Source: Nocardia sp. NBC_01503
Lineage (GTDB): Bacteria > Actinomycetota > Actinomycetes > Mycobacteriales > Mycobacteriaceae
Assembly: GCF_036327755.1 (NCBI RefSeq)
Contig: NZ_CP109596.1
Location: forward strand, 5,332,001 to 5,396,000
Direction: 5' to 3'
DNA: 64,000 bases
The translations under genes were made by a program, and so were the position numbers. Below are positions 42,695 through 51,075 of the stretch, one piece after another. The notes below the pieces were generated by a model, which saw nothing but the letters and a program-made list of their open reading frames with translations, made no database searches and was not told the origin of the DNA. Within the stretch, counting starts at the first letter, position 1; every line of letters starts with the position of its first letter.

Positions 42695-44569
42695 TCATAC
42701 CCCGCCGTGTGCGGCCAGTGCCCGCACGGCCGCATCGGCCTGAGCGTAGGCGGCGGTGGCGAGGCGTTCCAGGAGTGCGAGTTTCACCTCGGGGGCCTGG
42801 CGGGTGAGCTCATCGAATTTGTCGGGCGGCAGCACGGCCAAGCGGACGGTGTTCTCGGCGTAGATGTCATTGCTGAACAGCACTCCGGTGAGCAGCGAGA
42901 TTTCACCGAAGGACATGCCGGGGGAGAGCGAGATGAGCCGATGCCGCCGCCCGTCGCGATCCTCGAAGCTGACGCGCACGCGCCCGTCGAGAATCAGGAA
43001 CAGTCCGGCGCGCGGGCTGTCGCGGGCCACGATGCGCTCCCCGCGTGCGACGGTCCGGATCTCGAATTCCTTGGCCAGGCGCTGTCTTTCCGCATCGGGC
43101 AGATCCGCCAGCGCCGGATGCTGTTCGATGCGCAATGCCGCCGAGGGGGTGCAGTCCTCCGGTCGATACTTGTCGATGATGAGTTGTTCGCACCATTCGG
43201 TGGCGCTGTCGCGGTCGGCGAATACTCGTCCGCGCGGGTCGGCCGGATCCAGGCTGGACTCCATATGCCCGAGTTTGGCCTCCGGATCGACCAGTGCCAC
43301 ACGGCATCCGGCGGCGGCGAGTTCGCCCTGCAGATCGTCGAGCATGCGGACCGCGATCTCACTCACATCGGCGATTTCGCGCAGATCCAGTACGAGCGCC
43401 TCGAGTTCACCGGCGGCCGAGGCCGCCTCCACCGCCCGCACGGTGGATTCCGCGCCCGCGAACAGCAGATCGCCGTGCAGCTCGAATATCTGTGCGCGCT
43501 CACCCCATTCGCGCAGCACCGCCAGTTCATCGGCATCGCGCCGCAGCCGCGAGGGCGCCTCGGCGACGGTGTAGGCGGTGCGAATAGCGGTGTGCGCGGC
43601 CCGTGTCACATGCAGGAAGTGCAGCCCGAGGCGATGTGACAGCTCCCGGCACGCCTTGACCCCGCGCACACTGCTGCCGTGCGCGTCCAATCGCGGTGAG
43701 TAGACGGCGATTCCGATCTGCCCCGGTAGTACGGCCAGAATTCCGCCGCCCACACCGCTTTTGGCGGGCAGTCCGACCGTGGTCACCCAATCTCCGGCCG
43801 CGTCGTACATACCGCAGGTGGTCATGACGCTGAGTACCTGTTCGACCAGTGGCCGAGACAATGCCCGTTCGCGCGTCAAAGGGTTGACGCCGTTATTGGC
43901 GAGGGTCGCCGCCATCACCGCCAGATCACGGCAGGTCACATCGACCGAGCATTGCCGAAAGTACCGGTCGACCGCTTCATCGGGATCACCGTCGATGATT
44001 CCGGCGCCGCGCAGTAGATATCCGATGGCCCGATTTCGGAATCCGGTGCGCGCTTCGGAGGCGTATACGGCCTCATTGAGTCGAAGCTCACGCCCGGCGA
44101 ATCGGCTGTAGCTGCGTTGTATCCGAGCGAACCGGTCGCCCGCGTCACGACCCTCCACGAGTGCGGCGGCGGCGATGGCTCCGGCATTGATCATCGGATT
44201 GCGCGGCCGCTGTGTCTTGGGGTCCAGACTGATTTCGTTGAACGGTTCCCCGGTGGGCTCCACGTCGATGCGCTCCGCGACCGCGGCGGGCCCGCGATCG
44301 GCCAATGCCAGTGCGTAGGTGAAGGGTTTGGAGATCGACTGAATTGTGAAGCAGGTGTCCAGATCTCCGCTGCCGTATATCCGGCCGTCGGCCGTAGCCA
44401 GGCAGATGCCGAATGAATCCGGTTGTACCGCCGCGAGTTCCGGTATGTAGTCGGCAAGCTCACCGGAGGTATCCGAACGGCACAATTCGTACACTTCGTG
44501 GATGATGTTCGCCACCACGCCGTGCGACACGCGAGCTGGGCCGTTGGTGGCCGGAATTGGGGGGACCAC
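42695..44569 (-). CDS. glsA: Glutaminase A fused to STAS and cyclic-nucleotide-binding-like domains
   Basis: 624 residues from GTG 44569; ATG 44695 is in frame but would run into the divergent dxs leader. Residues 1 to ~330 form a serine-dependent glutaminase: QSISKPFTYAL with the Ser78/Lys81 pair, NPMINAGAIA, YFRQCSVDVTCRDLAVMAATLANNG and LPAKSGVGGGILAVLPG. A STAS-like domain (ILFELHGDLLFAG-type sequence...LEALVLDLREIADVSEIAVRMLDDLQGEL) comes next. The C-terminal cNMP-type domain (ERIVARDSPRAGLFLILDGRVRVSF, LSPGMSFGEISLLTG) lacks the usual phosphate-binding Arg. It deamidates glutamine to glutamate and ammonia; the added domains are probably regulatory. Confidence 0.93.
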   Translation of the reverse strand: MVPPIPATNGPARVSHGVVANIIHEVYELCRSDTSGELADYIPELAAVQPDSFGICLATADGRIYGSGDLDTCFTIQSISKPFTYALALADRGPAAVAERIDVEPTGEPFNEISLDPKTQRPRNPMINAGAIAAAALVEGRDAGDRFARIQRSYSRFAGRELRLNEAVYASEARTGFRNRAIGYLLRGAGIIDGDPDEAVDRYFRQCSVDVTCRDLAVMAATLANNGVNPLTRERALSRPLVEQVLSVMTTCGMYDAAGDWVTTVGLPAKSGVGGGILAVLPGQIGIAVYSPRLDAHGSSVRGVKACRELSHRLGLHFLHVTRAAHTAIRTAYTVAEAPSRLRRDADELAVLREWGERAQIFELHGDLLFAGAESTVRAVEAASAAGELEALVLDLREIADVSEIAVRMLDDLQGELAAAGCRVALVDPEAKLGHMESSLDPADPRGRVFADRDSATEWCEQLIIDKYRPEDCTPSAALRIEQHPALADLPDAERQRLAKEFEIRTVARGERIVARDSPRAGLFLILDGRVRVSFEDRDGRRHRLISLSPGMSFGEISLLTGVLFSNDIYAENTVRLAVLPPDKFDELTRQAPEVKLALLERLATAAYAQADAAVRALAAHGGV

Positions 44570-44713
44570 GCGGCCACTGTATCCGGGTAATGTGTGTGGA
44601 GCCTCACATTCATTGCGGATGTCGCAGGTGGCGTTCAGTTCCTGGCGTCGGGGGCCGGTGGGGTCTCCGTAGACTGTGGCAATCACAGGAGACATCCGGA
44701 GGGAGCAATAGCC

Positions 44714-46684
44714 GTGGGAGTGCTTTCCCGGGTCGACATGCCCGAGGACCTGCGTCGGCTGTCGGTACCGGAGCTGCGCGAGTTGGCCGAGGAGATTCGC
44801 GAGTTCCTGGTGCGGAAGGTCGCCGTCACCGGCGGGCACCTCGGACCGAACCTCGGTGTCGTGGAGCTGACCATCGCGCTGCACCGGATCTTCGATTCGC
44901 CAGCCGATCCGATCATCTTCGACACCGGCCATCAGGCCTATGTGCACAAGATCCTCACCGGCCGTAAGGACGGTTTCGACACGCTCCGCAAGGTCGGTGG
45001 CCTCTCCGGCTATCCGTGCCGGGCGGAGAGCGCGCACGACTGGGTCGAGTCCTCGCATGCGTCGGCCTCGCTGTCCTATGCGGACGGATTGGCCAAGGCG
45101 TTCGCGCTGACCCGCCAGAAACGCCACGTGGTCGCGGTCGTCGGCGACGGCGCGCTGACCGGCGGTATGTGCTGGGAGGCGTTGAACAATATCGCCGCCG
45201 GGCAGGACCGTTCGCTGGTCGTGGTGGTCAATGACAATGGCCGTTCCTACGCGCCGACCATCGGCGGTCTCGCCGAGCGGTTGGCCGGGCTGCGCATGGA
45301 GCCCGCGTACGAGCAGGCCCTGGACGCCACCAAGCGCATCGTGCAGTCCATTCCGCGCGTGGGTGATTCGGCCTATTCGATGCTGCACGCGCTCAAGACC
45401 GGTATCAAGGACGCGGTGGCTCCGCAGGAGCTCTTCGGCGATCTGGGCCTGAAGTACGTGGGCCCGGTCGACGGTCACGACACCGTGGCTCTGGAGGCCG
45501 CGCTGCGGCGCGCCAAGGATTTCGGTGGTCCGGTCGTGGTGCACGTGGTCACGCAGAAGGGTCGCGGCTACAAGCCCGCCGAGGACCATGTGGCCGATCA
45601 GATGCACGCCATCAACCGCATCGACCCGGAGACGGGTGAGCCGGTGGGTGGTTCGTCCGGCACCACCTGGACCTCGGTCTTCTCCACTGAGCTGATCGAG
45701 CAGGCCGAGCAGCGCGACGATATCGTCGCCATCACCGCTGCCATGCCCGGTCCGACCGGTCTGTCGCCGTTCGGAAAACGCTTCCCGGAGCGCATGTTCG
45801 ATGTCGGCATCGCCGAACAGCACGCCATGACCTCCGCGGCCGGTATGGCCCTTGGCGGTCTGCATCCGGTGGTGGCCATCTACTCCACCTTCCTGAACCG
45901 GGCCTTCGATCAGCTGCTCATGGATGTGGCGCTGCTCAAACTCCCGGTGACGCTGGTACTGGATCGCGCCGGAATCACCGGTGACGACGGCGCTTCGCAC
46001 AATGGCATGTGGGATTTCTCGGTGCTGGGCATCGTCCCCGGTATTCGCGTGGCAGCCCCGCGCGATGCCGCCACCCTGCGCGAGGAGTTGGCGGAGGCGC
46101 TGCACATCGGTGACGGCCCCACCGCCATCCGCTTCCCGAAAGGCACTGTCTCGGAGGATATCTCCGCGGTCGAGCGCTTCGACGGTGTGGACGTGCTGCG
46201 CCTGCCCGAGGGTGAGGATTCCGGTGCGCGCTCGGCGCGTGGCGATGTGCTGCTGGTAGCGGTCGGCGCCTTCGCCGATCTGGCTCTGAAGGTCGCGGAT
46301 CTGCTGGCGGCCGAGGGCGTTTCGGTATCGGTCATCGATCCCCGCTGGGTGCTGCCGGTCTCGGACAGTGTGGTGAAGCTGGCCGAGAACTACCGCCTGG
46401 TGGTGACACTGGAGGACAGTGGTCTGCACGGTGGTATCGGCAGTACGGTCTCCGCGCGCCTGCGGGCCGCCGGAGTCGATGTGGCCACCCGCGATCTCGG
46501 TGTGCCGCAGCAGTTCCTGGACCATGCCGCGCGGGCGCAGATCCATCACGATCTGGGTCTGACCCCCGGCGATATCGCGCAGCGGGTGCACGGCTGGCTG
46601 GGTAACAGTGCCGAGGCGGATGCGGCGATGTCCGAGGCCGAGGGCGATAAGTCCGTCTCCACCGCGAGGGCGCTCGCGGAGTAA
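44714..46684 (+). CDS. dxs: 1-deoxy-D-xylulose-5-phosphate synthase
   Basis: 656 residues from GTG 44714 behind GGAGGGAG. A thiamine-diphosphate transketolase-like enzyme: [56 protein letters not shown] (TPP motif), [18 protein letters not shown] and [11 protein letters not shown]. It condenses pyruvate with glyceraldehyde-3-phosphate, the first step of the MEP isoprenoid pathway that feeds menaquinone, carotenoids and cell-wall lipid carriers. Divergent from the glutaminase gene; followed by an intrinsic terminator. Confidence 0.97.
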   Translation: MGVLSRVDMPEDLRRLSVPELRELAEEIREFLVRKVAVTGGHLGPNLGVVELTIALHRIFDSPADPIIFDTGHQAYVHKILTGRKDGFDTLRKVGGLSGYPCRAESAHDWVESSHASASLSYADGLAKAFALTRQKRHVVAVVGDGALTGGMCWEALNNIAAGQDRSLVVVVNDNGRSYAPTIGGLAERLAGLRMEPAYEQALDATKRIVQSIPRVGDSAYSMLHALKTGIKDAVAPQELFGDLGLKYVGPVDGHDTVALEAALRRAKDFGGPVVVHVVTQKGRGYKPAEDHVADQMHAINRIDPETGEPVGGSSGTTWTSVFSTELIEQAEQRDDIVAITAAMPGPTGLSPFGKRFPERMFDVGIAEQHAMTSAAGMALGGLHPVVAIYSTFLNRAFDQLLMDVALLKLPVTLVLDRAGITGDDGASHNGMWDFSVLGIVPGIRVAAPRDAATLREELAEALHIGDGPTAIRFPKGTVSEDISAVERFDGVDVLRLPEGEDSGARSARGDVLLVAVGAFADLALKVADLLAAEGVSVSVIDPRWVLPVSDSVVKLAENYRLVVTLEDSGLHGGIGSTVSARLRAAGVDVATRDLGVPQQFLDHAARAQIHHDLGLTPGDIAQRVHGWLGNSAEADAAMSEAEGDKSVSTARALAE

Positions 46685-46700
46685 TCGGTTCCGAGACCGG

Positions 46701-46729
46701 GCGGGTGGCATCCGAGGGGTGCCGCCCGC
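46701..46729 (+). terminator. Intrinsic terminator of dxs
   Basis: A ten-base-pair stem (GCGGGTGGCA with TGCCGCCCGC, one G-T wobble) and 9-nt loop, directly followed by CTTTCTTGTT, 17 bp after the dxs stop codon. Confidence 0.85.
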
Positions 46730-46779
46730 CTTTCTTGTTCGCGACTCCGTGTACGCGGCAGCACTTCTCGCGTAGATTC

Positions 46780-46793
46780 TAGAACCGGTTACA
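46780..46793. promoter_or_regulatory. KstR-type operator candidate upstream of the enoyl-CoA hydratase gene
   Basis: TAGAACCGGTTACA fits the pattern TnnAACnnGTTnnA that I remember for KstR, the TetR repressor of sterol and lipid catabolism in mycolata. It sits 23 bp before the start codon, where a repressor would block transcription. The overlapping TTCTAGAA at 46777-46784 extends the symmetry. Confidence 0.5.
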
Positions 46794-46815
46794 GTTTTCC
46801 GGTCAGGAGTTGTGC

Positions 46816-47634
46816 ATGCCCGCAGAGGATCCCGCATTCGTTCTCGTCGAGAAACCGCGTCCGGGAATCGCCCTGGTCACCCTCAACCGCCCCGAGCGGA
46901 TGAACGCCATGGCCTTCGACGTCATGATCCCGCTGCGCGAAACCCTCGAGGCGGTAGCCGCCGACAATGAGGTCCGCGTGGTCGTGCTCACCGGCGCGGG
47001 ACACGGCTTCTGCTCCGGCGCGGATCTCCAGCACGCGGGCCGCGTGCCCGGTGTCGAGGGCCTGACCAAGACCACGGTCGCCCGCCGGTCGATGGAGCTG
47101 CTGAACAATGTCATGCTGACCATCCGCCGCATGCATCAGCCGGTGATCAGCGCGATCAACGGCGCGGCCATCGGCGGCGGCTTCTGCCTGGCGGTAGGCA
47201 CGGATATTCGGATCGCCTCCGAGGACGCCTACTTCCGGGCCGCCGGCATCAACAACGGCCTCACCTCGGCCGAACTCGGCATCAGCTATCTGCTGCCCCG
47301 CGTGGTAGGCACCACCCGCGCCTTCGAAATCATGCTCACGGGTCGTGACGTGGACGCCGCCGAAGCCGAACGCATCGGCATAGTCTCGCGCGTAGTCCCC
47401 ACCGACAAACTCCTGGAAGCCGCCTACGACACGGCCGACCAGATCATCCGCTGGAGTCGAGTCGGCACCGAACTCACCAAGCGCATGCTGTGGAGCGGCC
47501 TGGAAGCGGGCAGCTTCGAATCCCATATGCAACACGAGGGCACGGCTCAGCTCTACGTCCGCCTCACCACCGAAAACTTCGACGAGGCCATCAGGGCCCG
47601 CCGCGACCGCCGCCCTCCACTTTTCGAAGACTGA
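46816..47634 (+). CDS. Enoyl-CoA hydratase/isomerase (EchA15-like)
   Basis: 272 residues from ATG 46816 behind CAGGAG (a TTG at 46810 is also open). Crotonase fold: IALVTLNRPERMNAMAFDVMIPL, VVLTGAGHGFCSGADLQHAG (oxyanion-hole loop), INGAAIGGGFCLAVGTDIRIASEDAYFRAAGINNGLTSAELGISYLLPR with the catalytic Glu region, and MLTGRDVDAAEAERIGIVSRVV. It hydrates 2-enoyl-CoA in beta-oxidation; the exact substrate is unknown. In M. tuberculosis echA15 lies between hemE and DUF3000; here it is next to dxs, so the order has changed. Confidence 0.92.
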   Translation: MPAEDPAFVLVEKPRPGIALVTLNRPERMNAMAFDVMIPLRETLEAVAADNEVRVVVLTGAGHGFCSGADLQHAGRVPGVEGLTKTTVARRSMELLNNVMLTIRRMHQPVISAINGAAIGGGFCLAVGTDIRIASEDAYFRAAGINNGLTSAELGISYLLPRVVGTTRAFEIMLTGRDVDAAEAERIGIVSRVVPTDKLLEAAYDTADQIIRWSRVGTELTKRMLWSGLEAGSFESHMQHEGTAQLYVRLTTENFDEAIRARRDRRPPLFED

Positions 47635-47683
47635 CCGTCGCACATCCTCGGATGGCTCACCCCGCCGTCCTCCGCCCCCACCC

Positions 47684-47772
47684 GTCATTCCGGCATGCTT
47701 TCGGCCGGGGTCCACGGTTATCGGCTGCCGACTGGAGGGTGTGGATCCCGGCCGAAAACGCGCCGGGATGAC
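47684..47772. repeat. Dispersed hairpin element, copy 2
   Basis: 89 bp with arms similar to copy 1 at 32425-32515: GTCATTCCGGCATGC...GGCCGGGGTCC on the left, and a right arm whose complement begins GTCATCCCGGCGCG. Arms pair with a few mismatches. It lies between the convergent echA-like and rnd genes. Confidence 0.9.
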
Positions 47773-47827
47773 GGGGCGGTCGCGGACCAGCGGGGTGGTC
47801 GCGGTTATCCGTGGTGGGGCTGACTAC

Positions 47828-49084
47828 TTACGCGTCTTTGTCGTCCGCCGGGTAGAGCGCCTCGACCAGGCGGGGTACCGCGAGTTCGCGCTGCCAATCG
47901 CGTGCCCCGCCTGCGGCGAGGAAGTCGTCGATCAGGGCGGGCGCGTCGCCGTTGGTGGCGGTGCGGGGCAGTCCGTCCCAGCACATGCGCCGCAGCAGGT
48001 CGGGGGTCAGCAGGTTTTCGATCGGCACGGAGACCTCGGTCGAGAGGTCGCTCATGGCCGAGCGGGCGCGCTGCAACCGAGCGGCTGCTGACGGATCGCG
48101 GCGTTCCCACCGGTTCACCGGCGGCGGCCCGTCGAAAGGCTGAGTCAGCGGTGGCAGTTCACTCTCCGGGAGTGCGCGGGCGCGTTCGATCGCGCCGAGC
48201 CACTCGCGGGAGTAGCGGCGTTGGCGGGGTCCGCCGAAAACCGGAAGGGCTCGCAATTGCGCGATCGACTTGGGCTCGCCATTGGCGGCCGCCACGATCG
48301 CCGAATCCGGGAGAATCCGCGCCGGTGCCACATCGCGCAGCCGGGCCAGCCGATCTCGAGTCGTCCAGAGTTCGCGCACGATGGCGAGCTGCCGAGTTTT
48401 GCGCAGCGTATGAATCCCGGAGGTCCGCCGCCACCGATCCGATTTCGGTGCCGAGGGTTCGGCATTGCGCACATGCTCGAATTCCTGTGCCGCCCAGTCG
48501 GTCTTGCCCTGCTCATCGAGCTCGAGCGCGACGGCGTCCCGCAGTTCGAGCAACAATTCCACATCGAGCGCCGCGTAATTGAGCCATTCGTCGGGCAGTG
48601 GCCGAGTGGACCAGTCCGCGGCCCCGTGTCCCTTGCGCAGTTCCCGTCCGAGCAGGTTCTCCACCATGGCAGCGAGTCCGACGCGCTCATATCCGGCGAG
48701 TCGTCCACCGAGTTCGGTATCGAAGAGTCGCTCCGGGTAGAGCCCGAGTTCGGCGAGTCCGGGCAGATCCTGATCGGCGGAGTGCAGTACCCACTCCAGT
48801 CCATTGACCGCGTCCGCGAGTGGTTCCAGGTCTCCGTCGAGCGGAATCGGGTCGATCAGGAATGATCCGGCTCCGGCGCGCCGCAACTGAATCAGATAGG
48901 CGCGATTGGAGTACCGGAATCCGGAGGCGCGTTCGGCGTCGACCGCGAGAGGTCCGGTGCCGGCGGCCAGGCGGCGCGCGGCATCGGTGATTTCGGCAGC
49001 ACTGTCCAATACCGGCGGCACACCCTCCACTGGCGCGAGCAGCGGTACCGCGGCAGTGGCTTCGGGCTCTTCTGGTACGGACAT
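47828..49084 (-). CDS. rnd: Ribonuclease D with HRDC domain
   Basis: 418 residues from ATG 49084; the frame is open further to 49324. DEDD exonuclease motifs: PLAVDAERASGFRYSNRAYLIQLRR (DxE), WVLHSADQDLPGLAELGLYP and WLNYAALDVELLLELRDAV. The HRDC domain (LAIVRELWTTRDRLARLRDVAPARILPDSAIVAAA) binds RNA. RNase D trims the 3' ends of tRNA precursors and structured RNAs. A C-terminal ~100-residue region is family-typical in actinobacteria. It follows the DUF3000 gene on the same strand by about 140 bp, as Rv2680-Rv2681. Confidence 0.93.
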   Translation of the reverse strand: MSVPEEPEATAAVPLLAPVEGVPPVLDSAAEITDAARRLAAGTGPLAVDAERASGFRYSNRAYLIQLRRAGAGSFLIDPIPLDGDLEPLADAVNGLEWVLHSADQDLPGLAELGLYPERLFDTELGGRLAGYERVGLAAMVENLLGRELRKGHGAADWSTRPLPDEWLNYAALDVELLLELRDAVALELDEQGKTDWAAQEFEHVRNAEPSAPKSDRWRRTSGIHTLRKTRQLAIVRELWTTRDRLARLRDVAPARILPDSAIVAAANGEPKSIAQLRALPVFGGPRQRRYSREWLGAIERARALPESELPPLTQPFDGPPPVNRWERRDPSAAARLQRARSAMSDLSTEVSVPIENLLTPDLLRRMCWDGLPRTATNGDAPALIDDFLAAGGARDWQRELAVPRLVEALYPADDKDA

Positions 49085-49223
49085 GGTCTTGAACTCTACG
49101 TGTAGGACAGTGGCGATCCGCGTCACGTCGGCGAAACAGCGAACCGCGACACGGCCCCGGACTGTTGGGAATCGTAATGGCCCCGCGCCGATTTCGTTGC
49201 GGTACAGGTGTTCTCGTTCTGGA

Positions 49224-49853
49224 CTAGTCCGAATCGCCGTCGCCGCGCCGCACATCCAGCCGGGTAACCCCCGCGGGTGGGAGTCCGGCCGCGTAGGCGA
49301 GGACCTCGCAAAACGCTTCGACATGCGGCTTCATCTCGGTATCGCCGACCGTCCAGGAGGCCCGCAGCTCGAGTTGATGCGCGCGCGGTGGTCCGGCGAT
49401 ATCGCCGTATCGCACCGAACTGGTCGAGGTGACGGTGCCACCGAGCGCGGTGAACGGCGCCCGCGAATCGAGCGCGTCGACGAGCCAGCTCCAAGCCACC
49501 TCGGGCAGCAGCGGGTCAGCGGCGAGCGCGGAGTCGATATCGGCCTGTATGTAGGCGACCAATCGGAACACCCCGTGCCAGGCTTCCTGCCCGTCCGGAT
49601 CGTGCAGCAGGATCAGTCGGCCGAACGCGTCCCCGTCGGAGTCGACGGGAACCACATTGCTGTCCGGGCGAGTGACCTCCGCGCCTAACGCGTAGGAGTA
49701 GGGCGCCAGGCGCTGCGGCGGGCGGATCGGAGCCAGCTCGATCCGTGGATGCACTGTTGCGGTCCCCATCGCATCGACCGCGGCGCGGAACCCTGTGGGT
49801 TCTTCAGGCTCCGGGGTCGGTGCGGCGCCGTCGCGGAAGTCGAGCGGTGTCAC
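49224..49853 (-). CDS. DUF3000 protein
   Basis: 209 residues from GTG 49853, matching the expected ~210 of Rv2680; longer frames run antisense into hemE. FRAAVDAMGTATVHPRIELAPIRPPQRLAPYSYALGAEV, GRLILLHDPDGQEAWHGVFRLVAYIQADIDSALAADPLLPEVAWSWLVDAL and GTVTSTSSVRYGDIAGPPRAHQLELRASWT are conserved family blocks. Function unknown. It shares a 74-bp divergent promoter region with hemE and leads into rnd. Confidence 0.9.
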   Translation of the reverse strand: MTPLDFRDGAAPTPEPEEPTGFRAAVDAMGTATVHPRIELAPIRPPQRLAPYSYALGAEVTRPDSNVVPVDSDGDAFGRLILLHDPDGQEAWHGVFRLVAYIQADIDSALAADPLLPEVAWSWLVDALDSRAPFTALGGTVTSTSSVRYGDIAGPPRAHQLELRASWTVGDTEMKPHVEAFCEVLAYAAGLPPAGVTRLDVRRGDGDSD

Positions 49854-49927
49854 GTATGAGGACGGTAGACCTACCGGGCGCGGTGTAGTGAGAGGCGCGC
49901 CGCTCGCGGCCTTTACGATGAGCGGTG

Positions 49928-50995
49928 ATGAGCACTCACACCCGCCGCCAGCTGACCGATGCACCCCTTCTAGTCGCCGCCTCCGGTGGCGTCCCGCATC
50001 GCCGTCCGGTGTGGTTCATGCGTCAGGCAGGGCGTTCACTGCCGGAGTACCGCGAACTGCGCAAGGGCATCGGCATGCTCGAATCATGCTTCGATCCGGA
50101 GCTGGTGTGCGAGATCACCATGCAGCCGGTCCGCCGCCACGATGTCGACGCGGCAATCCTGTTCTCGGACATCGTGGTTCCGTTGAAGGCCGCCGGGATC
50201 GATCTGGATATCGTGCCCGGCGTCGGCCCCGTGGTGGCGAACCCTGTTCGCACGGTGGCCGATGTGCGCGCGCTGCCGCGCCTGCGGGCCGAGGAAGTCG
50301 GCGCCGTGACCGCCGGAATCGGCCTGCTGCTCGACGCACTCGGCGAGGTTCCGCTGATCGGTTTCGCGGGCGCCCCCTTCACACTGGCCTCATATCTGGT
50401 CGAGGGTGGGCCGAGTAAGAATCACGAGCGCACCAAGGCGATGATGCTCGGCGATCCGGAGACCTGGCATCAACTACTCGGTGTGCTGACCGATATCACC
50501 ATCGAATTCCTGCAGGCGCAGATCGCCGCCGGAGTGGACGCCGTGCAATTGTTCGACTCCTGGGCCGGAGCATTGACCCTGGCGCAGTACCGCGAATTCG
50601 TCTTCCCGCATTCACAGCGAGTCTTCGCCGAGGTCGCATCGGCCGGTATCCCGCGCATCCACTTCGGTGTCGGCACCGGAGAGTTGCTGGGCGCCATGGG
50701 CGAAGCCGGCGCCGATGTGGTCGGCGTCGACTGGCGAATCCCCCTCAATGACGCGGTCCGCCGAGTGGGCCCCGGAAAAGCCTTGCAGGGCAACCTCGAC
50801 CCCGCCGTCCTCTTCGCCGGTTCCCCCGCAATCGAATCCGAAGTCCACCGCATCGCCCGCGAAGCCGACGAAGCAATCACCTTGGGCGCCAAGGGTCACA
50901 TCTTCAACCTCGGCCACGGCGTTCTCCCCAACACCGACCCCGAAGTAATCACCGAAACAGTAAAACTGATCCACAGCCTCCCCACGCCGCTCTAA
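49928..50995 (+). CDS. hemE: Uroporphyrinogen decarboxylase
   Basis: 355 residues from ATG 49928 (GTG 49925 just before is possible). [95 protein letters not shown] and [16 protein letters not shown] are hallmark blocks. It removes four carboxyl groups from uroporphyrinogen III to give coproporphyrinogen III, substrate of hemG. Divergent from DUF3000. In M. tuberculosis hemG and hemQ follow directly; here an HNH gene and a repeat region intervene. Confidence 0.97.
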   Translation: MSTHTRRQLTDAPLLVAASGGVPHRRPVWFMRQAGRSLPEYRELRKGIGMLESCFDPELVCEITMQPVRRHDVDAAILFSDIVVPLKAAGIDLDIVPGVGPVVANPVRTVADVRALPRLRAEEVGAVTAGIGLLLDALGEVPLIGFAGAPFTLASYLVEGGPSKNHERTKAMMLGDPETWHQLLGVLTDITIEFLQAQIAAGVDAVQLFDSWAGALTLAQYREFVFPHSQRVFAEVASAGIPRIHFGVGTGELLGAMGEAGADVVGVDWRIPLNDAVRRVGPGKALQGNLDPAVLFAGSPAIESEVHRIAREADEAITLGAKGHIFNLGHGVLPNTDPEVITETVKLIHSLPTPL

Positions 50996-51018
50996 AAAGC
51001 AATTCCTTCTGAATATTC

Positions 51019-51069
51019 TTGTATCACAATAGAATTCACCTTTCGCGGCCTGTTCTATCACGGTAGAAT
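51019..51069. promoter_or_regulatory. Direct repeat with TAGAAT boxes before the HNH gene
   Basis: TTGTATCACAATAGAAT (51019-51035) and TTCTATCACGGTAGAAT (51053-51069), 34 bp apart, the second an imperfect inverted repeat (TTCTA...TAGAA). It lies 7 bp before the ATG of the HNH gene in an AT-rich patch. TAGAAT could be a -10 for leaderless transcription, or the pair an operator. Confidence 0.5.
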
Positions 51070-51075
51070 AAAGGC

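Noticed and set aside
44570-46837. Very long minus-strand frame running from the glutaminase through the whole of dxs (about 1380 codons)
   Set aside because: Only the part up to about 44569 has family similarity. The rest is antisense to dxs, His/Arg/Gly-rich, and a by-product of high-GC third positions.
46789-47715. 308-codon minus-strand frame over the enoyl-CoA hydratase gene
   Set aside because: It is the antisense of a well-conserved crotonase, with no ribosome-binding site or family match.
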